From contig CAIVGO010000206.1 of the NCBI GenBank assembly GCA_903905445.1, positions 1 through 52,382 of the forward strand: a stretch of 52,382 bases of DNA. The letters run 5' to 3'. Below the pieces are notes generated by a model. That model saw only the letters and a list, made by a program, of their open reading frames with translations. It did not search any database and was not told the origin of the DNA. A program made the translations under genes and the position numbers. The stretch's first letter is position 1. Every line of letters starts with the position of its first letter. Positions 26,606-33,972 of the stretch are shown here, one piece after another. This DNA is from an uncultured Bacteroidota bacterium (GTDB lineage Bacteria; Bacteroidota; Bacteroidia; Chitinophagales; Saprospiraceae).

Positions 26606-27286
26606 ATGAACGCACATGATTTGACTGATACATTTAGCAAATTTCCGCTTTTTTCTGCGCTGCAGCAACCTGATTTGACTTTATTGGGCAAAATGGCTGA
26701 ATATCGCATTGTGCCCAAGCATTCGTTTATTTATTTGGCGGATGAACCGAGCAATTATATTTGCTTATTGGTTAATGGAGCCGTTAAAATTGGGATTTTT
26801 TCTCCGGATGGTCGCGAGATCATCAAAAGTATCCAACATCCGCAGTCCATGTTTGGCGAACTGGGATTGACCGGGGAGCATCGGCGCGCTGAATTTGCTG
26901 CAACTATGAATCGTGAGGTAGAATACTACCTGGTCAAAGTTGACGACTTCAAAGTATTGCTTCAGCAAAATTTTGAATTGGCGCAAGCTGTGATGCTTTA
27001 TTTGGGAGAGCGCCTGCGCAAAGCCGAACGCCAATGGGAGTCTTTGATTTTGAAAGATGTGCGCACCCGGATTGTTGAGTTTTTGAAAGAAAGTGCGGGA
27101 GAACGCGGACGGCAAGTAGGTTATGAAACGTTGGTAAAACATGGTTTGACACAGCAAGATATTGCCAATTTAGTTGGTGCAAGCCGTCAAACAGTAACGG
27201 CCATTTTGAATGAGCTCAAAAAGTCGAATCTTATCCATTTTAATCGCAATACCATTTTGATTCGCGATATGGATAAACTCAACTAG
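26606..27286 (+). CDS. Crp/Fnr-family transcription regulator
   Basis: 226 residues. A cyclic-nucleotide-binding-like beta-roll (about 15-115) has the phosphate-cassette-like segment FGELGLTGEHRRAE, then a dimer helix and a winged helix-turn-helix near the C-terminus (LTQQDIANLVGASRQTVTAI, about 178-197). The cassette keeps the GE and R residues used for cAMP, but binding cannot be proven. There is no iron-sulfur cysteine cluster as in FNR. ATG 26606 is preferred because the upstream open stretch is not family-like. It is divergent from glgB; regulation of glgB is possible but unproven. Confidence 0.88.
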   Translation: MNAHDLTDTFSKFPLFSALQQPDLTLLGKMAEYRIVPKHSFIYLADEPSNYICLLVNGAVKIGIFSPDGREIIKSIQHPQSMFGELGLTGEHRRAEFAATMNREVEYYLVKVDDFKVLLQQNFELAQAVMLYLGERLRKAERQWESLILKDVRTRIVEFLKESAGERGRQVGYETLVKHGLTQQDIANLVGASRQTVTAILNELKKSNLIHFNRNTILIRDMDKLN

Positions 27287-27287
27287 T

Positions 27288-28169
27288 TTAATGATCAAAT
27301 CGGTTGAGGTCATATTTTTCGATGACACCTATTAATTTCTCGGCATAATTACGGTCTGTTGCGTAACCAACAGACTGTAATCCTTTTGCCCACTTTCGGT
27401 AATCGCGGCCGTATTTCTTCAGTTTGGCATAACGGCCGGTTGAAATCATTTGGCTATGTGCACGCCAGCTTTCCCACGGATTTGGAAATATCCGGAAAAA
27501 GTCCTTGTGGGTATCATCCGTGAAATTAGAGCAATGTCCTTTTCTACATTTTTTAGAGAAACATTTCATGCCGAAATGGTTGTTGTTGCTTTTGGCCAAT
27601 TTACTTGCTCCTGCCCGGCTTTCAATTAATCCTTGCGCCAAGCTAATACTGGCGGGCACTCCGAATTTACGCATCTCTTCGATGGCAATTTTGGAATAAC
27701 GGGCAACATAATCGCCCGATTCTCCCCCCAATTCCTGCGCACTCACCGGCGCGGCTTCGTTTTTTGGCTTCTTTTTGCTTGTTTTTTCAATTTTAGTAGA
27801 CGCGCCAATCTCTAAAGCCGTTTCGACAGCCAGTCCTGGAATATCTTCTGATACGGGTAGACTTTCCGGGTTATAGATCAACAGCAGGTAGGCTGCACTC
27901 CCAACAAATACGAGTTTAATAACGCCTTGTTTGTGAAAAAGCCCAAAAGTGTAGCGATTCAGTTGAAAACGGATGGCAATCCAGTTGCGTCGAATACGGA
28001 CGAGCATTAAACGGAAAAGATCCGACATTGGAATTGCATCCGGCGCTTCATACATCAACCTGCCTGGGCTCATAGAAGCGCGGTTAATGCGGTTCAAGGC
28101 CGAAGAAGTGCGTTGGTTTTTTTTGTTTTGGTTGTTTTCTTGCTCGGAGTATAATTTTGTGCGTCCCAT
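27288..28169 (-). CDS. Membrane-anchored GH73-type glucosaminidase
   Basis: 293 residues. The first 80 residues are basic and cytoplasmic, then one transmembrane helix (about 82-99, GVIKLVFVGSAAYLLLIY), a linker rich in Lys/Ser, and a C-terminal glucosaminidase domain (about 155-293) with SISLAQGLIESRAGASKLAK (putative catalytic E182) and NNNHFGMKCFSKKC. Such enzymes cut the glycan strand of peptidoglycan. A type II single-pass topology with the enzyme in the periplasm is inferred. No LysM repeats are seen. ATG 28169 is chosen over a TTG further upstream; a consensus promoter box lies 40-47 bases before it. Its 3' end is convergent with the Crp/Fnr gene. Confidence 0.82.
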   Translation of the reverse strand: MGRTKLYSEQENNQNKKNQRTSSALNRINRASMSPGRLMYEAPDAIPMSDLFRLMLVRIRRNWIAIRFQLNRYTFGLFHKQGVIKLVFVGSAAYLLLIYNPESLPVSEDIPGLAVETALEIGASTKIEKTSKKKPKNEAAPVSAQELGGESGDYVARYSKIAIEEMRKFGVPASISLAQGLIESRAGASKLAKSNNNHFGMKCFSKKCRKGHCSNFTDDTHKDFFRIFPNPWESWRAHSQMISTGRYAKLKKYGRDYRKWAKGLQSVGYATDRNYAEKLIGVIEKYDLNRFDH

Positions 28170-28208
28170 AGTAAAGGCGGAGATTTTGATTGATGACCAA
28201 TGAGACTG

Positions 28209-28216
28209 CAAATATA
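28209..28216 (-). promoter_or_regulatory. Promoter of the glucosaminidase gene
   Basis: TATATTTG on the minus strand matches TAnnTTTG exactly; ATTG (28241-28238) gives a possible -33 box with a 21-base spacer. Confidence 0.6.
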
Positions 28217-28289
28217 AAACAATTAGTTTTTAAAAGTCAATAGTTGAAACAAAAAATTTGTCCCATGTGGTCACTTTTTTAACTTAGTT

Positions 28290-28321
28290 TGTATTTGCAG
28301 GATGGTAGGCATCCTTTTTTT
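28290..28321 (+). promoter_or_regulatory. Promoter-like box overlapping a short terminator hairpin before the ECF sigma gene
   Basis: TGTATTTG (28290-28297, seven of eight to TAnnTTTG) is followed at once by AGGATG-GTAGG-CATCCT (28299-28315) and six or more T residues, a compact intrinsic terminator. The sigma gene starts 126 bases later. It may be a block to read-through from upstream, or a control point of the leader. Confidence 0.4.
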
Positions 28322-28446
28322 CATTGGATACGTCAGAGAGGCAGCGTTTGGGTTTGGTGCTTCGTTTTAACATTTAAGTCTAACGAAGTACGAACGGATT
28401 TTGCCGAACGGTTTCTAGTCCTTAACTTTCCAACGGAAATCAACCT

Positions 28447-29034
28447 ATGGATTTCGCACTTAATTTGGAATCTGCTGAACATGATTTGATCAATGCCCTT
28501 TTGCGACAAGAAAGATGGGCTCAACAACTGCTTTACGAGCAGTATTACGGCGCTATGATGGGGGTTTGCCTTCGTTATGCAGGGTCGAAGGATGAGGCAT
28601 TGGATTTGCTGCATGAGGGATTTATCAAAGTGTTTCAACGTATTGACCGCTATCGCCCGGGAACTTCTTTGCCTTCGTGGATTCGGACCATCATTGTAAA
28701 TACCTGTATTGACTATTATCGGAAGATGGTGCGCCGTCGTACGGAGGATATCCATGAGGCTACTTACACCTATAATGATGATCCGGATGCGTTAAGCCAG
28801 TTGACGGAACAGGAGATATTAGCGGCCGTACAAGAGTTATCGCCGGCTTACCGGGCGGTATTTAACTTATATGTGGTGGAAGGGTACTCGCACAAAGAAA
28901 TTGGAGAGGCGCTTCAGATCACAGAAAGCACTTCACGGAGTAATCTGGTGAAAGCCCGGATTAAATTACAGGAGTTTTTTGCTTCCCGACGTATGGATTT
29001 TGAGATCGGGAAAGTTGAAGCCCAATTGGATTGA
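28447..29034 (+). CDS. ECF-type RNA polymerase sigma factor
   Basis: 195 residues. Region 2 (about 25-93) reads LLYEQYYGAMMGVCLRYAGS, then DEALDLLHEGFIKVFQRID and SWIRTIIVNTCIDYYRK; region 4 (about 121-175) reads ELSPAYRAVFNLYVVEGYSH and EIGEALQITESTSRSNLVKA. These are typical of Bacteroidota ECF sigmas, which direct core polymerase to small envelope-related regulons. The next gene starts 45 bases downstream and encodes a membrane protein with an anti-sigma-like layout, suggesting that they work as a pair. Confidence 0.93.
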   Translation: MDFALNLESAEHDLINALLRQERWAQQLLYEQYYGAMMGVCLRYAGSKDEALDLLHEGFIKVFQRIDRYRPGTSLPSWIRTIIVNTCIDYYRKMVRRRTEDIHEATYTYNDDPDALSQLTEQEILAAVQELSPAYRAVFNLYVVEGYSHKEIGEALQITESTSRSNLVKARIKLQEFFASRRMDFEIGKVEAQLD

Positions 29035-29078
29035 TTTTTGCAAACCTATATGAAAATACTTCGACCCAACTAAAGGTC

Positions 29079-30467
29079 ATGATTGAAGAAGGAAAATTTG
29101 ATGCTACTTTAAAATCTGCACTCGAAGGATTGCAGGTTCCCTATGATCCCGCTAGTTGGGACCAACTGGAGCAACGTATTGCCCAAATGCCCAGATCGGA
29201 CGGGCAAGCACCTGGGATGGACCAACATTTCCGGCAGGTATTGCAGGGATTGGAAGTGCCTTTTCAATCGGGGCATTGGGATTTGATGGCGGACCGGATC
29301 GTTCGGGAGCAGCGGATGCGTCGGCGAATTTGGATCACTAAATTTGCAGAGGCGGCCGTTTTCTTACTGCTTGTTGCGAATTTGGATGGTTTGTTGGGCG
29401 GAATAAACGCTGCTGCGACGGATTCGAATACAGCAGACGCAAGTTCCAGCACGCCATTTGCAGCCGCGGGTTTGTCACAACCAGCTAATCGTTCGGGAAA
29501 AACTGCCGGAATAACTACTTCGGCATCGGAACAGACATCCACGGCCACCGGATTTTGGTCAGAGAATAACGCATCTGCCCAGGCTGTAGATATTTTTGAA
29601 ATGGGGAATGCGGTATCGGGCTATATGGAAGAAAATCCGGCCTTATTTGGCGTTAACCCAGGCTTTGAAGTTGCAACTCAACCGGTTTTGGCTTTAAACA
29701 CCGATGCTTCGGCAATTTCAGTGTTGGATCCGATTCCCGTTTTACAACAAGGCAACGCGCTTTCAGCAACTTTTGCTTTTGCAGGGTTGCCACAGGGTGT
29801 GCATCAAAAAGTAGCCAAACAACGGAATTTCTACGCATTGGCATTTTTGGGCGGTGATCAGAATCAAATTCATGAAGGAAATGATTTGAGGAAAGCAACT
29901 GGTGTCAAAGGAGGGATTGGAATCGGTTATCGCAAAGGGAAATGGGGTGTTGAAACGGGTATTGCCTATGCGAAGAAAGTTTTTCAGCCTAAGCGGAAAA
30001 TTGAAATTTATGCTGGCAATACAAGTGGTGGTTATTACGGTACTTATGTTGATCAAGTAACCGCAGATGTAGTTGCCGTTCCGGTGCATGTAACCCACCG
30101 TTTGGGGCGTGTAGGTCGGGTTAGTTTGCAGGCGGTTGCGGGTTCTACTGCCCATTTTGCCGTTCAAAAAGCGTTTAAGTATCAAACCGTTTTTTACCCG
30201 GGTTTGTCACAAAATCCGGATCCGAATGGGAATAAGCCACCCGTTGTTCAAGCAGCCGGGGATGGTATTTTTGAAAAAGGTTCGGTAAATGAGAACTTTT
30301 ACGCAAGTGTTGATGCGGGTATTCGGCTTGAGCGGCCGTTGGGTAAATCGTTTGCTGTTTATTTGGCACCCATGGTTCAAACAACGCTGACAAAACGTGG
30401 CATTGGTCCGGGACCTTCAAAAATTAATACGATTTCGTTGCAGGCAGGTGTTATTGCTGCATTGTAA
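29079..30467 (+). CDS. Membrane protein with duplicated N-terminal motif, one helix and a beta-barrel-like C-terminus (candidate anti-sigma)
   Basis: 462 residues from ATG 29079; the upstream alternative is a TTG at 29031. The N-terminus holds two copies of a motif: ALEGLQVPYDPASWDQLEQR (about 14-33) and VLQGLEVPFQSGHWDLMADR (about 54-73). A positively charged patch (RMRRRIW) precedes one transmembrane helix (about 88-107). Then comes a Ser/Thr/Ala-rich linker (about 110-240) and a C-terminal domain (about 265-462) with alternating strands, such as GVETGIAYAKKVF and VSLQAVAGSTAHFAV, like PorT-type outer-membrane barrels. Placement after an ECF sigma suggests an anti-sigma N-terminus joined to an envelope sensor. 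Function not established. Confidence 0.6.
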   Translation: MIEEGKFDATLKSALEGLQVPYDPASWDQLEQRIAQMPRSDGQAPGMDQHFRQVLQGLEVPFQSGHWDLMADRIVREQRMRRRIWITKFAEAAVFLLLVANLDGLLGGINAAATDSNTADASSSTPFAAAGLSQPANRSGKTAGITTSASEQTSTATGFWSENNASAQAVDIFEMGNAVSGYMEENPALFGVNPGFEVATQPVLALNTDASAISVLDPIPVLQQGNALSATFAFAGLPQGVHQKVAKQRNFYALAFLGGDQNQIHEGNDLRKATGVKGGIGIGYRKGKWGVETGIAYAKKVFQPKRKIEIYAGNTSGGYYGTYVDQVTADVVAVPVHVTHRLGRVGRVSLQAVAGSTAHFAVQKAFKYQTVFYPGLSQNPDPNGNKPPVVQAAGDGIFEKGSVNENFYASVDAGIRLERPLGKSFAVYLAPMVQTTLTKRGIGPGPSKINTISLQAGVIAAL

Positions 30468-30482
30468 AAATATATATTGTTA

Positions 30483-30526
30483 AAAAAAGCGGCTAAACCG
30501 AATCATTGGTTTAGCCGCTTTTTTAT
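30483..30526 (+). terminator. Bidirectional terminator between the barrel gene and the TlpA-like gene
   Basis: AAAAAAGCGGCTAAACC (30483-30499) pairs with GGTTTAGCCGCTTTTTT (30508-30524), with an 8-base loop. A/T runs on both sides make it usable from either strand. Confidence 0.9.
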
Positions 30527-30552
30527 TAAAAGATGACTTTTTAACAAGTCAA

Positions 30553-31947
30553 TTATTCTCCAAAAATCTCTTTGAGTTTTACGCCTAATTGTTCGCCCCG
30601 GATATTTCTAGCCAGGATATTGCCTTTTTTGTCGATCAGGACCGTTTGTGGAATAGAGGTTACGGAATACATGGCCGCATGTTCGCTTTGCCAACCTTTG
30701 AGGTCACTTACATGGTGCCAGGTAAGTCCGTCTTGTTCGATCGCGTTTTTCCAGGCTGTTCGGTCGCGGTCGAGGCTCACGCCCAGGATTTCAAAACCTT
30801 TATCCTTGTATTTGTTGTAATTCACTTTCACATTTGGATTTTCCTTGCGGCATGGTCCGCACCAGCTTGCCCAAAAGTCAATAAGTACCACTTTGCCACG
30901 CAACTTACTGAGTGCAAAGGTGGTGCTATCGGGCGTCATGCCGGCGATATCGGGCGCTTCGAAACCGGGTGTGAAAGTGGATGTTTTTTTCAGTTCATAA
31001 TCGAGGCGGTTGATTTCACCATAGCTTTGGCTTTTGTATTGCTCGATATACATACGTGCCCAGCTCGGATAGTTTCCGGAGTTGGAGTTTTTAGCCGCGT
31101 TCACCATGCCACTCAATGCCATCCGGTGGGTTTTGGTACCGCCCAAGATTTTCGCGAGCGCGGCTTCCATGATCGGTTTAATTTCTTCCGGGGTGGCTGC
31201 AACGGCAACCAATGCGGTATGGAAGGCTTCAAAAGCAGTGGTTACATCTGGGATGTTATCAAAATTCCGGTCGGTCGCGAGGTTTGCGTTTGCGAAAAAC
31301 TGCTTGCTTAAAAAGTCTTTTTCATCGGCAAAGCCTTTTTGGCCGGTAAACTCGGGATGGAGGAACAAGGAAGCAACGCGCCAAAGGAGTTGGTTGTTCA
31401 ATTTAAGCGAATCGAGGTATTTTGTTTTTGCAACATTGAGTGCAGTCAATTGTTTGATTGCGTCTTGTTGTTCGGCTCCTTTAGCGGAGATTCGGGTTTG
31501 TCGGGCTTTTTCGGCTTGCGTGCGGAAAAGTTCGATGCGTTTAAGGACATTTTCATAGGCCTTATTGATCGCGGATCCGGAGGTACGTCCTTTTTGGATA
31601 ATTTGAGCGTTGGCAAAAAAGTTGACATTACTTTCTTCGCCGAGGATAACTGTCGCGGTATTAATTTCGTTCAAGCCGATCGCATAAAAGCGTGGGCTGG
31701 AAGCAGGAATCGTAAAAATAAACAAACTATCGCTTGCGCGTTTGCCACCGCGTGCAATGGGGCGCGTTGCCAATCCCATTGGTTCAAACAAGGTGATACT
31801 GTCCATATTTGAAGACATGCCATACAATCGGCAGGCGAGGGTAATGGTTGCGTTTTCGCGCGGATCTTTTGGGGCTGGTTTGGCATTGCTTTTTTGAAAT
31901 GCAAAAAGTGAAGCCGGTAAAAAGAGCAGCAGAAATAGATATTTCAT
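30553..31947 (-). CDS. TlpA-like thiol-disulfide oxidoreductase with DUF4369-like N-terminus
   Basis: 464 residues from ATG 31947, chosen because the signal peptide MKYLFLLLFLPASLFAFQ begins there (GTG and ATG codons upstream are less likely). A DUF4369-like region (about 35-130) precedes a helical linker (about 130-320), and the C-terminal thioredoxin domain (about 330-464) has the active site WCGPC (C363 and C366) and the cis-proline loop SIPQT. Periplasmic reductases of this type keep cysteines reduced or take part in cytochrome c maturation in Bacteroidota. It ends at a bidirectional terminator. Confidence 0.87.
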   Translation of the reverse strand: MKYLFLLLFLPASLFAFQKSNAKPAPKDPRENATITLACRLYGMSSNMDSITLFEPMGLATRPIARGGKRASDSLFIFTIPASSPRFYAIGLNEINTATVILGEESNVNFFANAQIIQKGRTSGSAINKAYENVLKRIELFRTQAEKARQTRISAKGAEQQDAIKQLTALNVAKTKYLDSLKLNNQLLWRVASLFLHPEFTGQKGFADEKDFLSKQFFANANLATDRNFDNIPDVTTAFEAFHTALVAVAATPEEIKPIMEAALAKILGGTKTHRMALSGMVNAAKNSNSGNYPSWARMYIEQYKSQSYGEINRLDYELKKTSTFTPGFEAPDIAGMTPDSTTFALSKLRGKVVLIDFWASWCGPCRKENPNVKVNYNKYKDKGFEILGVSLDRDRTAWKNAIEQDGLTWHHVSDLKGWQSEHAAMYSVTSIPQTVLIDKKGNILARNIRGEQLGVKLKEIFGE

Positions 31948-32111
31948 AGTAGTTGTAAACATTGGTGAATTATGAAGAACCACAAAATTAGGGTATTCGC
32001 TGCCTTGCCCACCATGATCAAAAGTTAATAAGCCCTTAAATCGGATGGAAACCCAGTTTTTGGCGGGCGTTTTTAGATAGAAATCAGGATAGCAAGGCTT
32101 AACAACCTGGA

Positions 32112-32771
32112 TTAGCGCACGGTGATGGTTCGTGATTTCGTGTAAAGTTCGACGATAGAGGATGTTTGAACACCATCAACATCTTTTTTGATGAGTTTTT
32201 TGCGCACCAGGTACAGTTCCCATTTACCAGGGCCTATTTCGTTCATTTTGGTGGCGGGGAATTCTATTTTGGGTTCGGGGCCTTGGGATATAATTTCCAT
32301 CGGGACGGTTTGTCCGGTGGCTTTTTGTTCCCAGATGAGGACCATGGTTTCGCCTTTTTCGAGTGCGGGGCCTTTCCAGCGCAAGGTGGCGGGTTGTTTG
32401 GCGGGCAGCGTATCAGCAGCGAATTTGAATTCGGAGATTGGATTTGGTGCTAATAATAAGGTGTGCAATTTAGATTCCGGGGTGTTCCAGGTGAATTTGA
32501 GTTCGGGTACAAAGGCTGCGTTGTAAGAAGTTCGGTACTGCAAACCCTGGATCGGCATTAAATCCATGGCAATTCCTTGGAACTGAATTCCGCCTGGAAT
32601 TTCAACCGGATTCGTATCGGTACCGAGTTTCATGGTCGATTCTGCTTTAATGATCCCTTGTTGTTCATCGAGTCGGACATAACATTGGAGGGTAGCAGTT
32701 TGGTCAATTGTCGGATTGGCGCAATAAGAAAATGCCAAAGTGGTCAGAACTGAAAAAAAGATGTGTTTCAT
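32112..32771 (-). CDS. Small exported protein of unknown function
   Basis: 219 residues from ATG 32771 (MKHIFFSVLTTLAFSYCANP). The N-terminus is a signal peptide; C17 could be a lipobox cysteine, although the residues before it (FSY) fit the rule poorly. The mature part is rich in beta-strand signals (YRTSYNAAFVPELKFTW, PATLRWKGPALEKGETMVLI, GKWELYLVRKKLI), suggesting immunoglobulin-like sandwich domains. I do not recognise the family. It is divergent from the dehydrogenase gene. Confidence 0.6.
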   Translation of the reverse strand: MKHIFFSVLTTLAFSYCANPTIDQTATLQCYVRLDEQQGIIKAESTMKLGTDTNPVEIPGGIQFQGIAMDLMPIQGLQYRTSYNAAFVPELKFTWNTPESKLHTLLLAPNPISEFKFAADTLPAKQPATLRWKGPALEKGETMVLIWEQKATGQTVPMEIISQGPEPKIEFPATKMNEIGPGKWELYLVRKKLIKKDVDGVQTSSIVELYTKSRTITVR

Positions 32772-32784
32772 AGCAATGTCTAAA

Positions 32785-32792
32785 TATCTTTG
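32785..32792 (+). promoter_or_regulatory. Candidate promoter element facing the dehydrogenase gene
   Basis: TATCTTTG matches TAnnTTTG exactly; TGTG (32762-32765) stands at the correct 19-base spacing for the -33 box with one mismatch. The next plus-strand gene starts 171 bases later. Confidence 0.45.
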
Positions 32793-32835
32793 CCGCTGAT
32801 CGGCTTGCGTTGAGTGTTGGTAGAAAAATGAATGA

Positions 32836-32843
32836 CAAAGGTC
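32836..32843 (-). promoter_or_regulatory. Candidate promoter element facing the small exported protein
   Basis: GACCTTTG on the minus strand is seven of eight to TAnnTTTG, with GTTG (32867-32864) about 20 bases upstream. It overlaps the plus-strand promoter region, giving a divergent pair. Confidence 0.4.
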
Positions 32844-32963
32844 TGCGATGTGCGGCGAATTTTCAACTTCTTTCACGAAGCGAAATTGTTCATTCACAGT
32901 TGGCAGCGGGTATTTCACACAATCGGCCTTTACGGATAAATAAACAATGGTTATTTTCGACCT

Positions 32964-33911
32964 ATGAATCACATGAAACGCGTATTAATTACGGATGATT
33001 GCCATCCAGTGTTGATGGAAGGTTTGGAGTCTTTGGGGTATCAATGTGATTTTGTACCGGATATTACGCCTGAGGCTACACTCGATCAAATTCCGGATTA
33101 TACGGGTTTGATTATCAATAGTAAGATTCAGGTTAACCGCGATTTTTTAGATCGCGCTGTTTTGTTGAAGTTTGTAGGTCGCTTGGGTTCCGGGATGGAG
33201 ATTGTGGATCGGCCCTATGCTGCAGAACGGGGCGTTTCGGTTTTCAGTAGCCCAGAGGGAAATCGGAATGCGGTAGCGGAACAGGCATTGGGGATGTTAT
33301 TGAGTTTGTCTAACCATTTATCCCGTGCTGATCAGGAAGTGCGGCAGAAAATATGGCGACGGGAGGCAAATCGAGGATGGGAATTGCGGGGTAAAACCCT
33401 AGGAATCATTGGTTTTGGGCACACTGGCAGTCAGTTTGCAAAAAAACTAGCAGGGATGGAAATGAAAGTATTGAGTTACGACAGATATTTGAACGATTAT
33501 TCGGAGGGGATGCCTTGGGTAAAAGAAGTAGAAAGTTTGGAGGAGATCGTAAGTCAGTCGGATATTATCAGTTTACATTTGCCGTTGACGCCGGAGACCA
33601 AGCACTTGGTAGATGCCGCATTTATACAGCGGTGCAAACCGGGTTTTATTTTGATCAATACAGCCCGTGGGGCATGCGTGGATACTGCAGCGGTTGTGGA
33701 AGGATTGGCAAGTGGACAGATTGGTGGGGCATGTTTGGATGTTTTCGAAAATGAGAAGCCAGTTACCTACACGGTTTCAGAATTGGCGGTGTATGAGCAA
33801 TTATTCGGCTTTGAAAATGTAGTTTTGACGCCGCATATCGCTGGATGGACGCTAGAGTCGAAACGATTGCTTGCAGAAACGCTTTTACAGAAAATAAAAG
33901 GGGTGTTTTAG
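32964..33911 (+). CDS. D-isomer 2-hydroxyacid dehydrogenase (3-phosphoglycerate dehydrogenase-like)
   Basis: 315 residues. The NAD-binding motif GFGHTG (in LGIIGFGHTGSQFAKKL, about residues 144-160), the catalytic arginine in NTARGACVDT (about 231-240), the glutamate in LDVFENEKP and the histidine in LTPHIAGWTLES are all present. Substrate cannot be told: SerA-like, glyoxylate/hydroxypyruvate and other enzymes share this pattern, and no ACT domain follows. Start uncertain by three codons (a second ATG lies at residue 4). It is followed by the TonB-receptor gene 61 bases later. Confidence 0.88.
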   Translation: MNHMKRVLITDDCHPVLMEGLESLGYQCDFVPDITPEATLDQIPDYTGLIINSKIQVNRDFLDRAVLLKFVGRLGSGMEIVDRPYAAERGVSVFSSPEGNRNAVAEQALGMLLSLSNHLSRADQEVRQKIWRREANRGWELRGKTLGIIGFGHTGSQFAKKLAGMEMKVLSYDRYLNDYSEGMPWVKEVESLEEIVSQSDIISLHLPLTPETKHLVDAAFIQRCKPGFILINTARGACVDTAAVVEGLASGQIGGACLDVFENEKPVTYTVSELAVYEQLFGFENVVLTPHIAGWTLESKRLLAETLLQKIKGVF

Positions 33912-33972
33912 TACATATTTACTATCATTGCGCCCTTTTTGGATTATATTCATCTTTTTTAACCACTGTTCT

